DNA of 64,000 nucleotides from positions 124,001 through 188,000 of the forward strand of contig JAGQDJ010000052.1 in NCBI GenBank assembly GCA_022885665.1, given 5' to 3'. Below the pieces are notes generated by a model that worked only from the letters and a program-made list of their open reading frames with translations, had not been told where the DNA came from and did not search any database. How positions within the stretch are numbered: position 1 is the stretch's first letter; each line of letters begins with the position of its first letter. A program made the translations under genes and the position numbers. The stretch comes from Triops longicaudatus (lineage: Eukaryota; Arthropoda; Branchiopoda; Notostraca; Triopsidae). Shown here piece by piece: positions 13,071 through 25,780 of the stretch.

Positions 13071-15505
13071 TTAAACTACGTAAATTGCTTGGCTACAAGC
13101 TTGGCAAGCGGACTGAATATCCGGGTATTTGTACGCGAAACCTGACGCTAAGGTTCGCTGGGGAATTACTTTCTGGCCCTGGGTGATCATTTTGGCCCGG
13201 TCTGGACTGAACATTGCATTGAGGACGAATTCGGGTAAAGGAAACAAGGCAGGTCGCCATAACGCTTTACCAAACGCCTGTGCGAATTCCGAGTTACGTA
13301 CAACCTGTGGGGCGACCCCATTATAGACACCTTCACAGTCCCCTTTCTCTATTATGTGCAGGATAAGGCGCGTCAGATCTTCGACATGAATCCATGGGAA
13401 AAATTGGTCCCCTGATCCCATTTTGCCTCCCAGACCAGCGAAGAATGGCCAAAAGATCTGAGCGATCATTCCACCCTCCCTTCCCAGCACCACCCCTATC
13501 AAATTATACAATAACCATACAGACAACTTTTAAGGGTGAACCGTGAGAGATTTTGATTATCACCTGAACGAATGACGGCGCGTCTCACGTCTACGTCAGT
13601 AGGAAGCACAGATGCTTCTTCCCAAGCTTTGCACAATTTTGCGAAAAAATCACCCTCACCACCTTCGCTAGATTCGGTGTACTCTTTAGTCTGGCTTGGA
13701 GGATAGAATCCTTTAGAAAAAGGAAAAATGATTGTCAGAAAAGAGGAAAGGTAAACTTCTCTAAGCATTGTTACCTACCTTTAAAAAAAATGTAAGTAAA
13801 CAGACAGGAAAAAAAATATTTTAAAGAAATTATAATTTACTAGGGAAAATTTCTTGAAGTAAAAAATCTTACAACGTTAACGAACAAGACGTATGTAATT
13901 TTTTTATTTTACAAAATAATGATTTGCTTTGTTGCCAATGCATTGTAGTCTTGCAATGAAACAAGTGACACGGTAGTTTCCGTTGACCAAGGATGTACCG
14001 TCACTTACCTACACCGGACATAGAGACAAAGACTTCCGGCCTTGTTTTGGCGTCGATTACAGCCTGGGCGAGAGACTTGGTTGTGTTAACGCGACTTGCC
14101 CATACATTTTGTTGAAACCCAGGGGACCATCTTCGCATGGGATCTAATACGTTCTGCCCCGCTAAGTTCACAACAGCTTGGGTTGCTTCCGGCAATCCTT
14201 CCTTTTTTAAGTCGCTCTTCAAAAACAAAAGCTTTACATTACCATAAATCTTCAGACATTTCTTTACTTATTCTAATGGGATCATATAGCTTTCTTTATA
14301 AAAAAGAAAACTTTTGAAAAAATAAAACTTTTCTTTGTAAAACTTTTTAGAGAGGAATTTAATGGAAAACAGCTAATTATATTTCACTCGTTTATATCAT
14401 TTAATGTTCGTGGACGTGCACAATCGCGAAATAAAAAAATCACAACATAGCGAGAAATTCCTACAGAATAAAAAGTGCGAAAGCGACCAAATCATTATAG
14501 GCTACAGGTTTCGGCATAATTTTATGTCGAATTTCAAAATATAATTTTAAATTATTAAGTTAAAAGACAGTAATTGAACGCAAATGGCGTTTCTGTACTT
14601 TAATTTACTTACGCGAAGCCAATATAGGAAAAATCTCCTATTACCGTGAGTAAAAGCTTCGAAATCAAAATGAAAACCCATAGTTAACAAAGACATTTGT
14701 AGGCAAGGTAGTTGACTTAGCTGAACGTCTCTATTATCAGGGTCAACAAAATCGAAGCTATACTGTATAATCACGTCCAACTTCCTAATCTTATGCAAGA
14801 AATCACTAAACTGATGGCGGTCGTCAGGAACTATTAACTAAGATTCCTACTCAAAATTAACGTTGCGTCACTAAGTTATTAAATACTGAACTGTGAAAAC
14901 GGCTCGTATTTTCGCAGCATTCTGTTTATATAGACGTTTTACTTCTTCTCTCAGTATGTGGTTTTATGCTCGTCACACTTTAAACCAGTGTTTCTTGAAC
15001 GATTTTCCTGTTTTTTTTATAACGTATTTGTTTAGTTTCTAATCCTTAATTAACGAAGGGAAGAAACTCCGTGTTGACTTCGGAGTATTTTTCTGTTATT
15101 CCCCCCAGCCCGCCCGACACACACACACACACACTTCGGACACATGAAAAGAAATTGACGGATACGCCACTACAAGGAACGGCACCTTTACATCAGCCTT
15201 GATTTATTGTTATTTTTTTCATTTCTTACATTTCACTACTCACAAAAGGGAGTTTCTCTTAAACATAACTCGTCAAACTTACCCAAGTCATTCTCCACGG
15301 CCCAGGTTTCCGCGAAATAATGACGACATCGTACCCTTTGCTTTTCAGAAGCCGGGTTAGCGCTGTTCCAATAAACCCACTTCCACCTCCTATTAAAAAT
15401 TTTTATCAATTATAAAACAGTAAAAGTTAAGCGTTAATATTTTATCACTATTTTTACAAAATCCTAATGCTTACCTATCACGACTTTGCCAAACTTCCCT
15501 GCCAT
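13071..15505 (-). CDS. SDR39U1: SDR39U1, epimerase-family short-chain dehydrogenase
   Basis: This is an atypical NADP(H)-binding SDR of the DUF1731/YfcH family; its physiological substrate is unknown. Five exons join in phase: 15475-15505, 15283-15389, 14009-14216, 13564-13710 and 13071-13495. They give 305 residues, the usual family length. The Rossmann motif GGGSGFIG starts at residue 11 and is followed by ISRKPGP, the NADP-phosphate site in this family. Further hallmarks are VVNLAGQN, SMSGVGFY, VIRSGVVLGREGG, QFFPWIHVEDL, VYNGVAP and GQKVIPQRTLASG. The last is part of the C-terminal DUF1731 segment. The 10-codon first exon sits 247 bases from the divergent MBD2/3 start codon. I see no obvious organelle-targeting extension. 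Confidence 0.93.
15117..15135. repeat. (AC)n microsatellite in an SDR39U1 intron
   Basis: About nine AC dinucleotides occur in a row inside the 1.07-kb second intron of SDR39U1. Confidence 0.8.
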
Positions 15506-15752
15506 ACTCGTTCTCTTAAAAGTTATGTAAACCGACTAAGGACATCCGTCCGATCCACGTGTTTGTATTTTGACTGCTTACAGTTCCTACAAATCAGCTT
15601 CTACGTAACTTCGCTAGGTAGCGCTCGCATAAGCTAGATACGCTCTTTCCCGCTGTCTCCAGATGGCGAAAAACACTAACACAACATAAAGCTTACCATT
15701 GAGCGTACAAAGATAAACACTTTATTTACTGCCTAATTTAACCTATATTTCA
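15506..15752. promoter_or_regulatory. bidirectional promoter SDR39U1 / MBD2/3
   Basis: Only 247 bases separate the two divergent start codons, so both promoters must share this segment. I see no TATA box near either start. A CACGTG E-box lies at about 15556. The promoter function is inferred from the layout. Confidence 0.55.
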
Positions 15753-16849
15753 ATGCCTCTTTACGAACGAAAACGCTACGAATGTGCCTCCTTGCCAAAA
15801 GGGTGGCAGCGAGAAGAAGTTGTACGGAAATCGGGTTTATCGGCTGGCAGAATCGACGTTTTCTACTATAGGTAACACTGGTCTTCCTATTTTTTTTCAA
15901 ATTCTGTGCCGCACACTGGCACACTTGAAATGACCAGATTTTCTTTGACACTACAAAAGCTTATTTGCTTTTTTATATAGTCCTAACGGCAAAAAGTTTC
16001 GCACGAAACCTCAATTGGCGCGATACCTTGGCGACACTATCGACCTAGCCACCTTTGATTTCCGAACTGGGAAAATCAACTCTGGTTTGCTACGAAAGAA
16101 CCGAAAGCTAAAAGGATCTCAATACGATTATGCGTAAATTTATATTTTTTCTTTAACAGAAACACATTAAAATCTTTTAATTCCAGTCGTGGACTGCGCA
16201 ATGATAATTCTTTATTGCCACCGATTCGTCAAACGGCCTCTATATTCAAGCAACCTGTTACGCTAATTAAAACGCAGCCAGAGAGCAAAACCCGGCACGA
16301 TTTAAAGCACGGCACGCAAGACAAGCCCAAGCAACTTTTTTGGGAAAAACGATTGGAAGGCTTGCGAGCCACAGATGCGGACGATGCAAACAGCTACACT
16401 GAAGAAGATCTCACCGACATTGTTCAGAAGATGAAGGAGCCCCAGCTTCCGCCTTTGTTTAAGCCTGTTGGTCCCCATGTGCAGGCTGATACGGTCCTAC
16501 AAGTATCCAGGCTTTTATTAGCTATTACCTAATATAATCCTAATCGATTTTCCTGTAGTCATTGGCGAGTGCATTACACACAATCGGCCCTAACGTCCCC
16601 GTGGTGGGTCAAACGGGTCCTAAAAACACATTAGAGACTAATCCTGGCGTTTTTCTCAATCCGGATCAGCCATTAATTCAGGTTCGACTTGCTTAATCTT
16701 GCCGAAGACAATCTGTTGAATCATTTGCTTTGATCCCTATCATTTTGTAGAACGTGACGGTGAGCGACGAGGATATTCGCACGCAGGAAGAACGCGTTTT
16801 GGCCACGCGGGCGAAATTGCAAGAAATTCTCAAGGATCTTACCCCATAA
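15753..16849 (+). CDS. MBD2/3: MBD2/3, methyl-CpG-binding-domain protein of NuRD
   Basis: MBD2/3 is the scaffold subunit of the NuRD chromatin-remodelling and deacetylase complex. Five exons join in phase: 15753-15871, 15981-16133, 16187-16502, 16559-16681 and 16751-16849. They give 269 residues. The MBD spans about residues 8-75 (LPKGWQREEV, RKSGLSAGR, GKKFRTKPQLARYLG, FDFRTGKI). The MBD2/3-specific segment follows, with PPIRQTASIFKQPVT, QLFWEKRLEGL and a NPGVFLN block. The C-terminal helix VSDEDIRTQEERVLATRAKL is the coiled coil that pairs with GATAD2/p66. Compared with mammalian MBD2, the DNA-contact segment reads AGR-x-DVF where MBD2 has AGK-x-DVY. The Phe is the same change found in mammalian MBD3. 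No Glu-rich tail is present. The gene converges on the KLF gene. Confidence 0.95.
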
Positions 16850-16917
16850 ATCCATGTTTCTTACAATGATTTTCTCAAACACGAATTTTTCTTTTCCCAA
16901 AAATTTTGGAATGTCAT

Positions 16918-16930
16918 TTTATTCAATAAA
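16918..16930. terminator. back-to-back poly(A) signals for MBD2/3 and KLF
   Basis: The plus strand has AATAAA at 16925-16930, 76 bases after the MBD2/3 stop. The minus strand has AATAAA at 16918-16923, about 230 bases after the KLF stop. The hexamers are separated by one base, so the two 3' untranslated regions would overlap at their ends. Confidence 0.65.
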
Positions 16931-17154
16931 AACAATTTTCGATTGACACAACACATTATTTTACAGTACGATAATTTAATATAAAACATGACCAAGGGGG
17001 TACTTAACCGAGTATCAAGTTCTAGGTAAACAAGACTACGTGTAACACACTCCAGGGAACTTGGAACACACACACCAAGTCATCAAAAGGAGAGAATATA
17101 TGGCAAAGGCACTCTTGGATGAGAAGCTGCAGCTAACTAGCTTAATCAAGACAT

Positions 17155-19384
17155 TCAAGGCGATGCGGCGTACTCGGACAATCGATCGGACGTAGTCACT
17201 GCATCTGAAGGAGTCCCGTCACTCGAGTTGGTCGACATAGCTTTACGAAAGGAGGTTCTTCTTTGGCGTAGCGAATCCATATCGAAATTAGGGTGTCTGC
17301 GCGCGTGTTTACTACAAGGAGCCAAGAAAACCCATTAGCTTTTGTCATGTTGCCCAGAGATATGCACAGTCCCCCTCCCAAATGCTTTTAATACATACCT
17401 TAAATGGTCAGAGCGCATAAATCGTTTATCGCAAATCGGACACACGAAGTTCTTTTCCCCAGTATGCGTTCGGTTATGTCGGGCCAACTCATCCGACCGG
17501 GCGAACTGCTTATTACATCCGTCCCACGAGCACATAAATGGTCGCTCGCCTGCAAGTCGAATACGGGAAATTAATATGTCAGTCCTCTAAAATTAGCAAA
17601 TAACGTCAACATTGTAATCAAACCCACATATAACGGATTAGCTTCCAAGACACTTTCGTGAAACACCGTACCCTTTTACAAAAAGCACATAACTAAACCT
17701 TTTAAAGGTGTCTTCTATAAGACTCATTGGAAATTATCACTATGAAAAAGGTTCACCATTTAACCATTTATTGGGCGAAGATTAAATTCCCGAAATTCCG
17801 TTTTTATTTACGCAATCAACTGGTAATGTTTGAGCGTTGTTTTTAAAAAATGGCAAAAAAATCTGATTTTAGTTGTACGTATGTATTAAGGGTTACCTAT
17901 GATATCTGCATTTCTGCACTGCTGTCACTAACGTAAATTTCGAAGAAACCTCAGATGTTAAATGTTGCCTATTCGACATGACTCAAACGAGACCGAGTAA
18001 ATGAAGATTCACTGTGCGGCTCTTTCTGCTTAAAGCGAGCTTTGAGTAGAAGGTGCTCGAAGACTTAAAGCTTATACGACGTTACTGATGTCAATTGCGT
18101 GCTTTTCACTGATACGCGTGTAAATTCGGGTTTAGCGATTCTTATCTCTCCGTCCGCAAATCCTACGCTGATTTGCGGTGTTGATTTCCTTAAATTCTCC
18201 TTAATGATTGCGTCGATTATGTGGTCGAGATTAATGCATTGCTTGCAGGAGTCGTGGTAACACGCGAGATAATATCCGTGTTAAAAAAGCAATAAAAAAG
18301 TTAGAAACTGTCAAAGGGGAAAGCAACACGTGCAAAAACACATCATGTAATAAAACTCTCCCGACACTCGCCTGTTTCACACTTGCATACATTACGACAC
18401 CGCTGAATAAAATCTGGATTTTCTCGTGCCCCTATATGATCAGGCTATTCTAGGTGTTTGCAGCTGCTCTATTGTTCTCTCTCTTGACGGGCAAGCCTCG
18501 TTCACGCACTTTTAATCATGTTGGAGTTTCCTTGTTACCAAAAACTGGCTTCGCCACCTGGTTCCCTTTCCTATGTTACCAACATAACACGGCTCAATGC
18601 CATCCAACCCACCCATTTTCCCTTCTTTCTTCCACACGCTTTTCGTCTTACCTGTATGTGTTCTCCAGTGCGCTTTCAGGTGAGAACTTTTCCCGTAGAC
18701 TTTGTCGCAACTCGGAAATAGACACGGGTGCAAGCGTTTCCGTTCCCCAGAGCCTGTCATAGGTAAACTCTCAATATCCACCGCTTCGTCCACTTGAAAG
18801 GTAGGTGCTGCTTGCGGTGTTGGTACGGAGGATGTCCCTCCATCCGGTCGGTGACCATGATCATAGGCTCCATTAACTGAGATCAGAGCTTCACCTGCAG
18901 CCTTGGGCATAGTCTTGACCAGGTCCTCGCCCAAGACCTTGCAGCCGCCTTCTCGCTTGCGTTTGCTTCTTTTGCTGGATTGATTAGCATTATTCTGCCG
19001 TTGACGAGTCCGTTTCGTGCCGAGACCTGCACGCGAAGTGTACAACACGGGGGCGCTCGTCACGTGCTTCGGGGCTAAGACAGGCTCCACGTGGACTAAA
19101 CGAACGCTCTCTTGCCGCACACGGGTTAAATCAGTCAAAATACGAGCAATCATGTACAAAGATTCGCTATTGGGCGGATTGGCTTGATCGCTCAGCAGAG
19201 CTCGTTCCATGGGCGCCTCGTGGCGATAGCGAGACAAATCGAGCAAAACGTCGTTGTCCACGATGGTCGTCTCTTTACAAAGACCAGCGTGATGATTAGA
19301 GGAATCTGAGCTGTTTTGACTAGCCCGAGACCGGGACATGGCCAATAAACATTGCGCAGCAAAATTTACCTCATGGTCAGCCAT
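17155..19384 (-). CDS. KLF9/13: Krüppel-like factor of the KLF9/13/16 group
   Basis: This is a nuclear GC-box/CACCC-binding zinc-finger transcription factor. Three exons join in phase: 18652-19384, 17399-17549 and 17155-17311. They give 346 residues. The first true ATG is at 19384; the codon three positions upstream is GTG. The N-terminus FAAQCLLAMS matches the Sin3-interacting helix (AAECLVSMS type) that marks KLF9/13/14/16 repressors. The middle is a disordered Ser/Pro/basic region. Three C2H2 fingers end the protein: finger 1 has C221/C226/H239/H243 and reads KVYGKSSHLKAHWRTHTG; finger 2 has CSWDGCNKQFARSDELARH; finger 3 is CPICDKRFMRSDHL-SKHARRH across the last splice junction. A Ser/Thr-rich tail of about 40 residues follows. 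I cannot separate KLF9 from KLF13 orthology without a tree. Confidence 0.92.
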
Positions 19385-22300
19385 AATTGTCACCTTGTTT
19401 TTATCTATTTTTTTCCGCTTGTGTTTTACACGACGTTCTCAGTCCACAATGAACAAATGACTCCTTCAGTGCGTAACTCCTCAGTACAAGATTCTGCCAA
19501 GGTAGTAAATTGACAAGAAAATCCGTTGACAAAACCGCGTGGCACTTAAATATTAGTCGCGATGCACTAAAACCACCTCTAATCGTGTCGACTCCAAACT
19601 AGAAATGATAAGAAAATGCAGCGAGTTGGGGAAGGGTATAGGACCATGCCGAGTGCATACGACCACGCCCCCCTTTTTTACCCAAACTTTTATGCGCTGT
19701 TGTAATACAGCCCGGCAGCCTTGGCTTCTTGGGATCGCCGGAAAAGGGGGGAGGGGCTGTAGGTAGTAGAGCTCATACTGCAGACAGAAGGGACACTGAC
19801 ATGGCAAAGAGTTTTGTATACAAAACTCCGCACCACATTGCTACTGTAGAAAACACTCGAAAAATGACTTTCTTCTTGTCCAATTTATTGATTTATCCCG
19901 CACCTTTTTGTTTGGTCACGCGAACAAGTAACAAGGAATTGCATAATGCTGGCTAAGGAAGGCGAAAGACCTTGTGAAACTCCACGGACCACGTGGTCAA
20001 CGTATATCTATGAGGCGTACTCAATGAGCACTACTAAATGTACTTAACCCTTTATCCTAGCAATTATCCCGAAAATTGTTTTGGGGGATTTCTTGAGACC
20101 ATTTCTTGTTGAGTAAGCGAAATTAATAACGAAGATTCAGCGTTTTGACCAGGTAACTTAAGAAATTGGGCTGAGGGCTATATAGGCTTTCCGGGAGGCT
20201 TTTCGGAGCTCTACAGGCTTGCTAAGCAGAAGGTTACGGGAGGGTAACTCCTTTTTTCTAAACATATGCTCGTCTCGCTGCGGCAACATGATCAGCTAGA
20301 GGAGACGAAAAGAGAGAGGGGGGACAGTGAACTGTTTTCGGATTCTTTTCTACGTTACTCGGTGCCAAGTTGTCGAAGAAGAAAAGAGAAACCTCGCCCG
20401 AGTCCCTTCGCTGAGATTTTTTTGGTAGCGCAGAGGGGGGATGTGGGTCTTTGTTAGGTTTAAATCATCCCTTGAAGCTGGGGGGGGGCGAGGTTAGTCA
20501 TAGAGAAGATATCACACTCTTGGAAGATATGGGTTTTAGGTAACCGTGTCTGTACAGTTATTCATATAGAAGCCCGTATTGGTCTTTGTTTGATGCGGGT
20601 TGTTTTAGAAACGGAGGATTAGAAATGAGATAAGATTTTTAATACAGAAGCGCTTTCTAACTTTGTACACTTTTTCTATCTGTTCTTTGTATAGCTGTTC
20701 AACGCTAGAGCGTCACGCGTTTCGTCATTGGACGCGTTATTGACTCAGAGCGTCTTTGGAGAGTACGATTGGAACGAAAAGGGAGAAAAAGGTTGGTGAT
20801 AAGTTCGAGAGGAAAAAGTGTGATGAGTTAATTTGAAGACAGGATGTAAATGAAAAAATCAGGTAAGCAGGTTGCAAAGGAGGACAGCCACTTTTGGTAA
20901 ACATCACGTGAGTTTATTTATAGTCCCAGAGTCTTAGAATTGTAGGGTTTCCGATAATTCAGACGGAAGACCGCGATTGCCGCGCTTTTACCAGGAAGGG
21001 GTGTACTTTTTCCCTTTACCCCTCTTGGGTCTCTGTAGCCTTCCCTATAAAGGCGACGAAGTCTAATCGTCGACCTTACACCGACCTGTAAACCCTTTTA
21101 GGGCGCTTGACCCTATGGGTCTCTTTTCTTCCTTGTGCCTCCCAGGGTCCGACAACTACGGCTAAAATAAAACCGAAATTCCACAAGTTCTTAGAACAGT
21201 CTTATTGTGCACTTACTCCGAAATGCAAATTTACCCAAGCTTATTGAACTGTAGCCTTTCATTATCAGGGATCAAGCGTGTAACATGATATGTCAAGTAT
21301 TTACTTAGCAAAATCACCTGAAAAATATCTGAACATTTTTTTATGGGAGTTGCAACTTATTTGACATAAACCATTTGCAGTAAACGAACTTACGCTGACA
21401 ACTAAAAGTTCAATGAAATTAGACCTACTTTTCGATCTCAAAAAGAAGGATGGCACAGAGTCGTGCTTGTAACGGTTCTCGAATTTCCAGAGTTCTTCAA
21501 GTGATAATAGAGCGTGGTATTTTAAGAATTCTGAGACATGTCACCTTTGTCGTATATGCAAAATTTGCGACACAATCTTTACAATTGAGGTTTTAAAAAC
21601 AAAACCGCGATGTAAGCGGTAAATTTTGGGGACACATGAATCTGAAGGATCATCGATTAATTTCGAACAAAACGACGCCGTTCCCTTAATATGCACAATA
21701 TGAATCTCAATCGCATTGGGGCCATAATATATCTAACCTTTTTGATTCTCGATTTCATTTATTTATCAACGTTAAGTAGCTTATTTCCATGTAAAAAAAA
21801 TACACTTCATGTTTTAGCTGACGATCTATGCGTCACTAACTAATAGAAGAAACAAGAGAGTCTGGTTGTAACGACCCCGTTTTCACCGAGCTGTCTCCTA
21901 CAGTGAACGTATTTTGAAGTCACAAGTTACTTGAGTCCAAAAGAAAAGAGTTTAATTGAATAAGCTTCGGATATACTGAACAGTTCTTCATGGTATCGGG
22001 AGGTTCGTTATAACGAGACTCTAGCATATTAAAAAGTGCCCTTTTATAATTAATTCGAGGAATGTTTTTGGCTTTTCAAACGATCAAATTTAAGCTTTTT
22101 TCATTGTTTAGTTGGCAAGCTCAAATAGGAAGTCACTGTTGGTAACGCCTACAGATATACGACAGTCACTGCAAAATTCTTTAACTTCCAATGCAGTCAA
22201 AGTGTTGAAAAAAAAAAATATAAAATCACCTTAAACCAGAGGTCGGCATCCGTCAAAATAAGGCACATGACTTGGCTGTGGGATAAAATAAGGCATGTGA

Positions 22301-24061
22301 GGTGATAACTGGCCGAATTCTCCAATGGAAAAGCTAAACTGAATTACTTAACAAGCAAAGGATTTTTTTTTTTTTGCGAAAATTTGGTTATGAAATTGTA
22401 TCATACTTTAACCCGGTAAAATAGGTTTACAGGACGGGTTGCACGTCGTTATTGTTTTCTATTCATATAGTTACACATTAGACAGCCTTATAAAGTAGCA
22501 AAAAGCTTACATACGCTAGTACTGAGTTTCGGTTCGACGAACTTCAGACTTAATATTCTGGGACGCTGTCATCAGGTGTTATTTGTTTTGCACGCTTATC
22601 ATCGTTAAAGAGTCAGTGAAAAGACCGTTTTTGTGCCGAGTGGGGGTATGTTCAATAAATAGGTGTGCTTATAGTTTTTTATGAAGCAAATGATTGGATA
22701 CTGTATTACAACCTTCATTTAAACACCTCATTGAATTGACAAAAAGTATATCCGAGATAATTGGGCAGATTCTGTCCACGGTTCTCGATGGCGCACCACA
22801 AATGCCACTTCCATTTCTCCCGTTTCGGTATTGCATATTTTTTTTCAAAAGAATATTGACTAAACTGGAGGTGTGGGATTCTGGGGTATTCTTTTCTCCT
22901 CCACTTTTCGGGAAAGCTGGTCTGACAAGATAATTTGTACCTGTCTTTATCTCATTGCGCAAGCCAGTCTTATCAAATCGACCACGTCTGCAAGGAAACC
23001 GAATAACAAAGAACAAGTTTTTATGATAATTAAAACAAAATACTAGAATTACAACAAAAGGGGTGTCAAACTTCATGGCTCAGCCATCGTAAGTGGCAGT
23101 TGCATTCTCGATTTAGCCACCGATGTAATCCAGGGTTTTTCGGTCAACCTGAACCGGTAAAAGTTTTTAAAAATTCCCAAGCAATAGACACCATCTAGTG
23201 AGCTTTCTGGCTTCTAAGTCCCGCGTCTTATTTGTATGACCAATCCTGTGTTAGCTCCACGTATACGTGTCATTTATCTTGCATTTTACGTTTGTTTTTA
23301 CGACCAAGGGACAAAGCTACGACAATTATTCGGGAAAGCTGCGGGCTTGTTCGCTTTTTTTACGATTCTGTGAAATGCGGTTTTTATGTGTTGTCTGTTT
23401 CCACAAATGAGAGATACGGTTTTGTTTTCAACATCTTTGACGAGAAACCCTCGCCGCGCCAAATTCTTTTTAGTTGTTTCTTCCCCAACACACTTTTATT
23501 GAGGTCCTTTTTCGTCCTTAAAGGCCGTATTTGCATACACATTCCTTTCTTCCTGTCTTACGTGAAGCTAAAGGTGCCAGCTCATCGTCCAGATCTTCGC
23601 ATTCCTGTGACCTCCCTCCCCCCCACATATACACACACCCAATCTATACAGTAACACGAGCTTGAAAAAAGGCTTACTTTCTATGTCGACACGCAGCGAG
23701 CGGCGCTTTTCTTCTCCCCGTATACATAGATATAAAAGTCGTACAAACGCCGGATGCCACGGTTTTCCTGCTTTATTTTGGGTGGCAGCACGAGGTAAAC
23801 GTTGCTACCCCGTGATAATGATACCTATTCTGGTAGACCGGATCGAGAAAAAACGGAATGTCTGGCATTCCTCCGTCCGTCCTCTTCGCGGAATTAGAAG
23901 GCAAATTAGATCAATCTTCTCGCTTTACAGGCTGCCACAGTCATAGCGCTTACGGCATATTATTAGCATAAGGATATTCATCCTTTTCTGAAAGCAATCG
24001 TGATGAAGTTGTTAAACGTGGGTTAGGTCATTCTGTACTTGACATGTCATCTGATAACATG

Positions 24062-24159
24062 TTACTCGCTAGCTTACACATTTCAACGTGTAAAAACTAA
24101 TCGTATTTTGTTATTCGCTAGCTTACACATTTCAACGTATAAAAACTAATCGTATTTTG
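24062..24159. repeat. 49-bp tandem duplication
   Basis: Two adjacent 49-base copies (24062-24110 and 24111-24159) differ at only two positions, both transitions. Each contains TTACACATTTCAACG. The close identity suggests a recent duplication. Confidence 0.9.
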
Positions 24160-25764
24160 AGGGACTTTTGTTGCTATTACCTTTGTGGCTATTGTTTAAT
24201 AAACAAGATTCCAAGTGTACTGACGACAAAAGTAATACTTGAACCTGGAGGCTCGGTAGGTGCCATTATGTTGCCTTGCAGGCAAATTTTTGGTTGTAAT
24301 ACAATTTCAGAAAAACTTGGGTTTGTGCTGTAAGGGCAGTCTCTGACAGGAAAGATAAATAGCTCCTGGCCTTATTGGGAGCGGATTATGCACAACTGAC
24401 GACAGTGTGTCGAAAGCGGCTTTGCGACTCCCGACATATGAATATGCCGTCTCTCTTTTTGCTGCGTTAGACAACCACGGCAGATCCGAAATTGAACGTC
24501 CTAACCTGCGGATGGTTTGCATTTCTTGTTCTTGATATGTCAATACAGCTCTAAACGACAAAGGATATTTCGACTTGCTGTATCCTTTTCCAACAAAACC
24601 GTATGACAGTACACTGACAAATTGAGGTAACACGAAGTAGAAGTGACTCGGTTCAATTATAATACGAGCGAATGATATGACAAAGCGGAAACTTCTGACC
24701 GAAAAGTGATTCGAGATAAATCATTCTATTAAATAACGCAAGCTAGCCATCATACAAGTTCCCTGCAAAACGAGCAAAAGCTGGAATAAGAACTACAAAT
24801 TCGTGCAAAATGACAACTAACCTGAGTCTCTATAGGAAGATTCACAACGCGACGTGTTTCTTTGTCTATGGGTGTGCTGGGGTATGAACGAGTTTACAAC
24901 TAATTATAGAACAGTTCACAGCGGATCAAAAGAGCTTTTAAAACGCGGAGACACCCAGCAGCTGCGGAATTACTTTCTACCTCTAATTACGAGTTTATAT
25001 TGGGAAACGCTATTCAGAGCTTTTTCCAGCCTTCCCAAAACGGCACTTAACGTAAACTGATGGTATCCCTAAAAGAACCTTTGATGGAACCTAATGGTGC
25101 GTGTAAAACGGGAGACAATGACCGAAAATTAAACTAAATATTTACGCTTGGCTTGTACGTTTTTAGTTTCACGGGGGAGAAACGGGGTTTATTCTTAGCC
25201 TCAACGCCCCACACATTTTTGACAGCTTTACTTTTAAGATTCCGTCCCGTGGTACAAGGTGAATCGAGTGGGAAAAAAAGGCAAACGCGAAAGTATCCCC
25301 GACGCAGCAGAGAAAAGGGACGAAACGTTAAAAAAGTCACCGGATAGCGTTAAAAAGACATTTCTGGGGTCGCAGTAGAGTCGATAATAAATCTTTTGGG
25401 TGGCCGAAGACGGTGGTAGGTCTTATGATAGTTACTGGCTGAAGGTGATTTAAGAGTTGCATAAATTGAAGGGAAAAAGGGGGTGAGGTGTCAATTATTA
25501 TACGGTGTTGCGTAGAGCAGACGATAGCATGTGCGAGTTTTGGGACCTTTGTTATACATATCGCATAGGCAGACGTTTTATAGACTTCCCAAGAAGGGCA
25601 AGGAAATACCTCGTGGAGTTCTCCTTCTTACCTATTCTGTGCCGAAATTTGCATCTGCAGAGAACAAAAAATATCCGCTGGCCCCTTTGACCATCTAGAG
25701 TTTCGTGGTGAATTGGCATGAAAATTTCCATAAGGCATGCGGTAACCTACAAGACCGATAACTT

Positions 25765-25780
25765 ATCCTTATATAAGGAT
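25765..25780. repeat. perfect 16-bp palindrome
   Basis: ATCCTTATATAAGGAT is fully self-complementary and contains a TATATAA core. No gene start is apparent nearby, so I take it as a chance palindrome or protein-binding site. Confidence 0.5.

Noticed and set aside
19385..19393. Upstream start for the KLF protein (three extra codons)
   Set aside because: The codon is GTG, not ATG; the first ATG is at 19384 and directly precedes the conserved Sin3-interacting motif.
21860..22024. Possible second pogo-like element (GTAACGA and TTCGTTATAACGAG motifs)
   Set aside because: The ends are too short and diverged to define element borders or a TA target duplication; mentioned only as a possible relative of the 55.5-kb copy.
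22669..23076. 135-codon ORF, minus strand
   Set aside because: No family resemblance, no neighbouring splice-compatible exons, chance-like composition.
23232..23946. 140- and 94-codon ORFs, plus strand
   Set aside because: Protein composition is irregular and matches nothing known; expected by chance in a 64-kb window.
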